Program-made: the position numbers and the translations under genes
IMG/VR virus record: IMGVR_UViG_3300030012_001584
Span: 1-27,824 of that record
Source: a virus
Reading direction: 5' to 3' (one strand)
DNA: 27,824 bases
The notes under the pieces: model-generated
The model's database searches: none
Told to the model about the DNA's origin: nothing
The model's input: the letters and a program-made list of their open reading frames with translations, nothing else
Shown: positions 27,694 to 27,824 of the stretch, piece after piece
How the letters are laid out: every line of letters starts with the position of its first letter
Position numbering within the stretch: position 1 is the stretch's first letter

Positions 27694-27824
27694 TCTTCTT
27701 CTCCTTCTCCAAAGAACTCTACATTGACAAGCTCTGGAGTCTCATTATCTTCTCGATACCAGACATAGAACTTACCAGAAGTAATGTTCTGCTCTTTTAT
27801 ATCCTTCCAGTTTGCATAACCGAG
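27690..27824 (-). CDS. C-terminal part of an unknown acidic protein (5' end outside window)
   Basis: Only the last 44 codons are inside the window: GYANWKDIKEQNITSGKFYVWYRED and then ETPELVNVEFFGEGEEE. The alternating aromatic strand (GKFYVWYRED) suggests a small beta domain, and the tail is acidic. No family is recognisable from this fragment. Confidence 0.6.
   Translation of the reverse strand, partial: LGYANWKDIKEQNITSGKFYVWYREDNETPELVNVEFFGEGEEE

Overview
This window is most of the late region and part of the early region of a tailed double-stranded DNA phage genome: a siphovirus with an HK97-type head. Every gene I can support lies on the minus strand, so transcription runs from position 27824 towards 1. 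The DNA is AT-rich (about one third GC by eye) and very densely packed, with many ATGA and TAATG stop/start overlaps. A marine actinobacterial host is the best guess but is inferred. It rests on a secreted protein with the Thr/Pro linkers common in Actinobacteria, an r1t-type holin, an actinophage-style metallophosphoesterase, a GAAC-N4-GTTC box of the Gram-positive/actinobacterial LexA type, and at least one likely leaderless start. No integrase, DNA polymerase, tRNA or CRISPR is present.

Layout in transcription order. (1) 27824-24621 is an early/replication block: small proteins, a Cys-containing coiled-coil protein, a one-helix membrane protein, an excisionase/MerR-type HTH protein, a winged-helix protein, a protein with an SSB-like acidic PF tail, and an HTH_36 replication-type protein. 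Its intergenic gaps carry large RNA folds. Two of these (26889-26969 and 27505-27581) are copies of one structure kept by compensatory base changes. (2) 24620-22377 holds a structured RNA, a metallophosphoesterase behind a LexA-like box, two copies of a palindromic operator, and small Cys-rich genes. (3) 22405-20652 holds a lytic transglycosylase, a tiny membrane peptide, a SET-domain protein and the small terminase. (4) 20668-11719 is the packaging and head module: large terminase, portal, MuF fusion, prohead protease, HK97 capsid, connectors and tail terminator. (5) 11716-4367 is the tail module: two paralogous tail-tube proteins, frameshifted tail chaperones, TP901-type tape measure, minor tail protein, fibre-like protein, glycine-rich adhesin and a small conserved protein.

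(6) 4340-2805 is an AT-richer cassette of APS kinase, a mini HxGH nucleotidyltransferase and a sulfotransferase. Together they could make PAPS and sulfate a phage or host molecule. (7) 2787-1 is a lysis/surface block: a DUF5675-type protein, a 46-aa zinc ribbon, an r1t-like holin, a 15-aa Cys-rich peptide, and a secreted protein of more than 557 residues with a Thr linker, three TGIYET repeats and a very Glu-rich region running off the left edge.

The strongest candidates for something undescribed are the twin covarying RNA elements, the sulfation cassette and the secreted Thr/Glu-rich protein. Several genes listed here are under 60 codons (1675-1722, 1978-2118, 11636-11716, 21718-21801, 22377-22529, 22893-23054, 27580-27693) and would be missed by ordinary length cut-offs.
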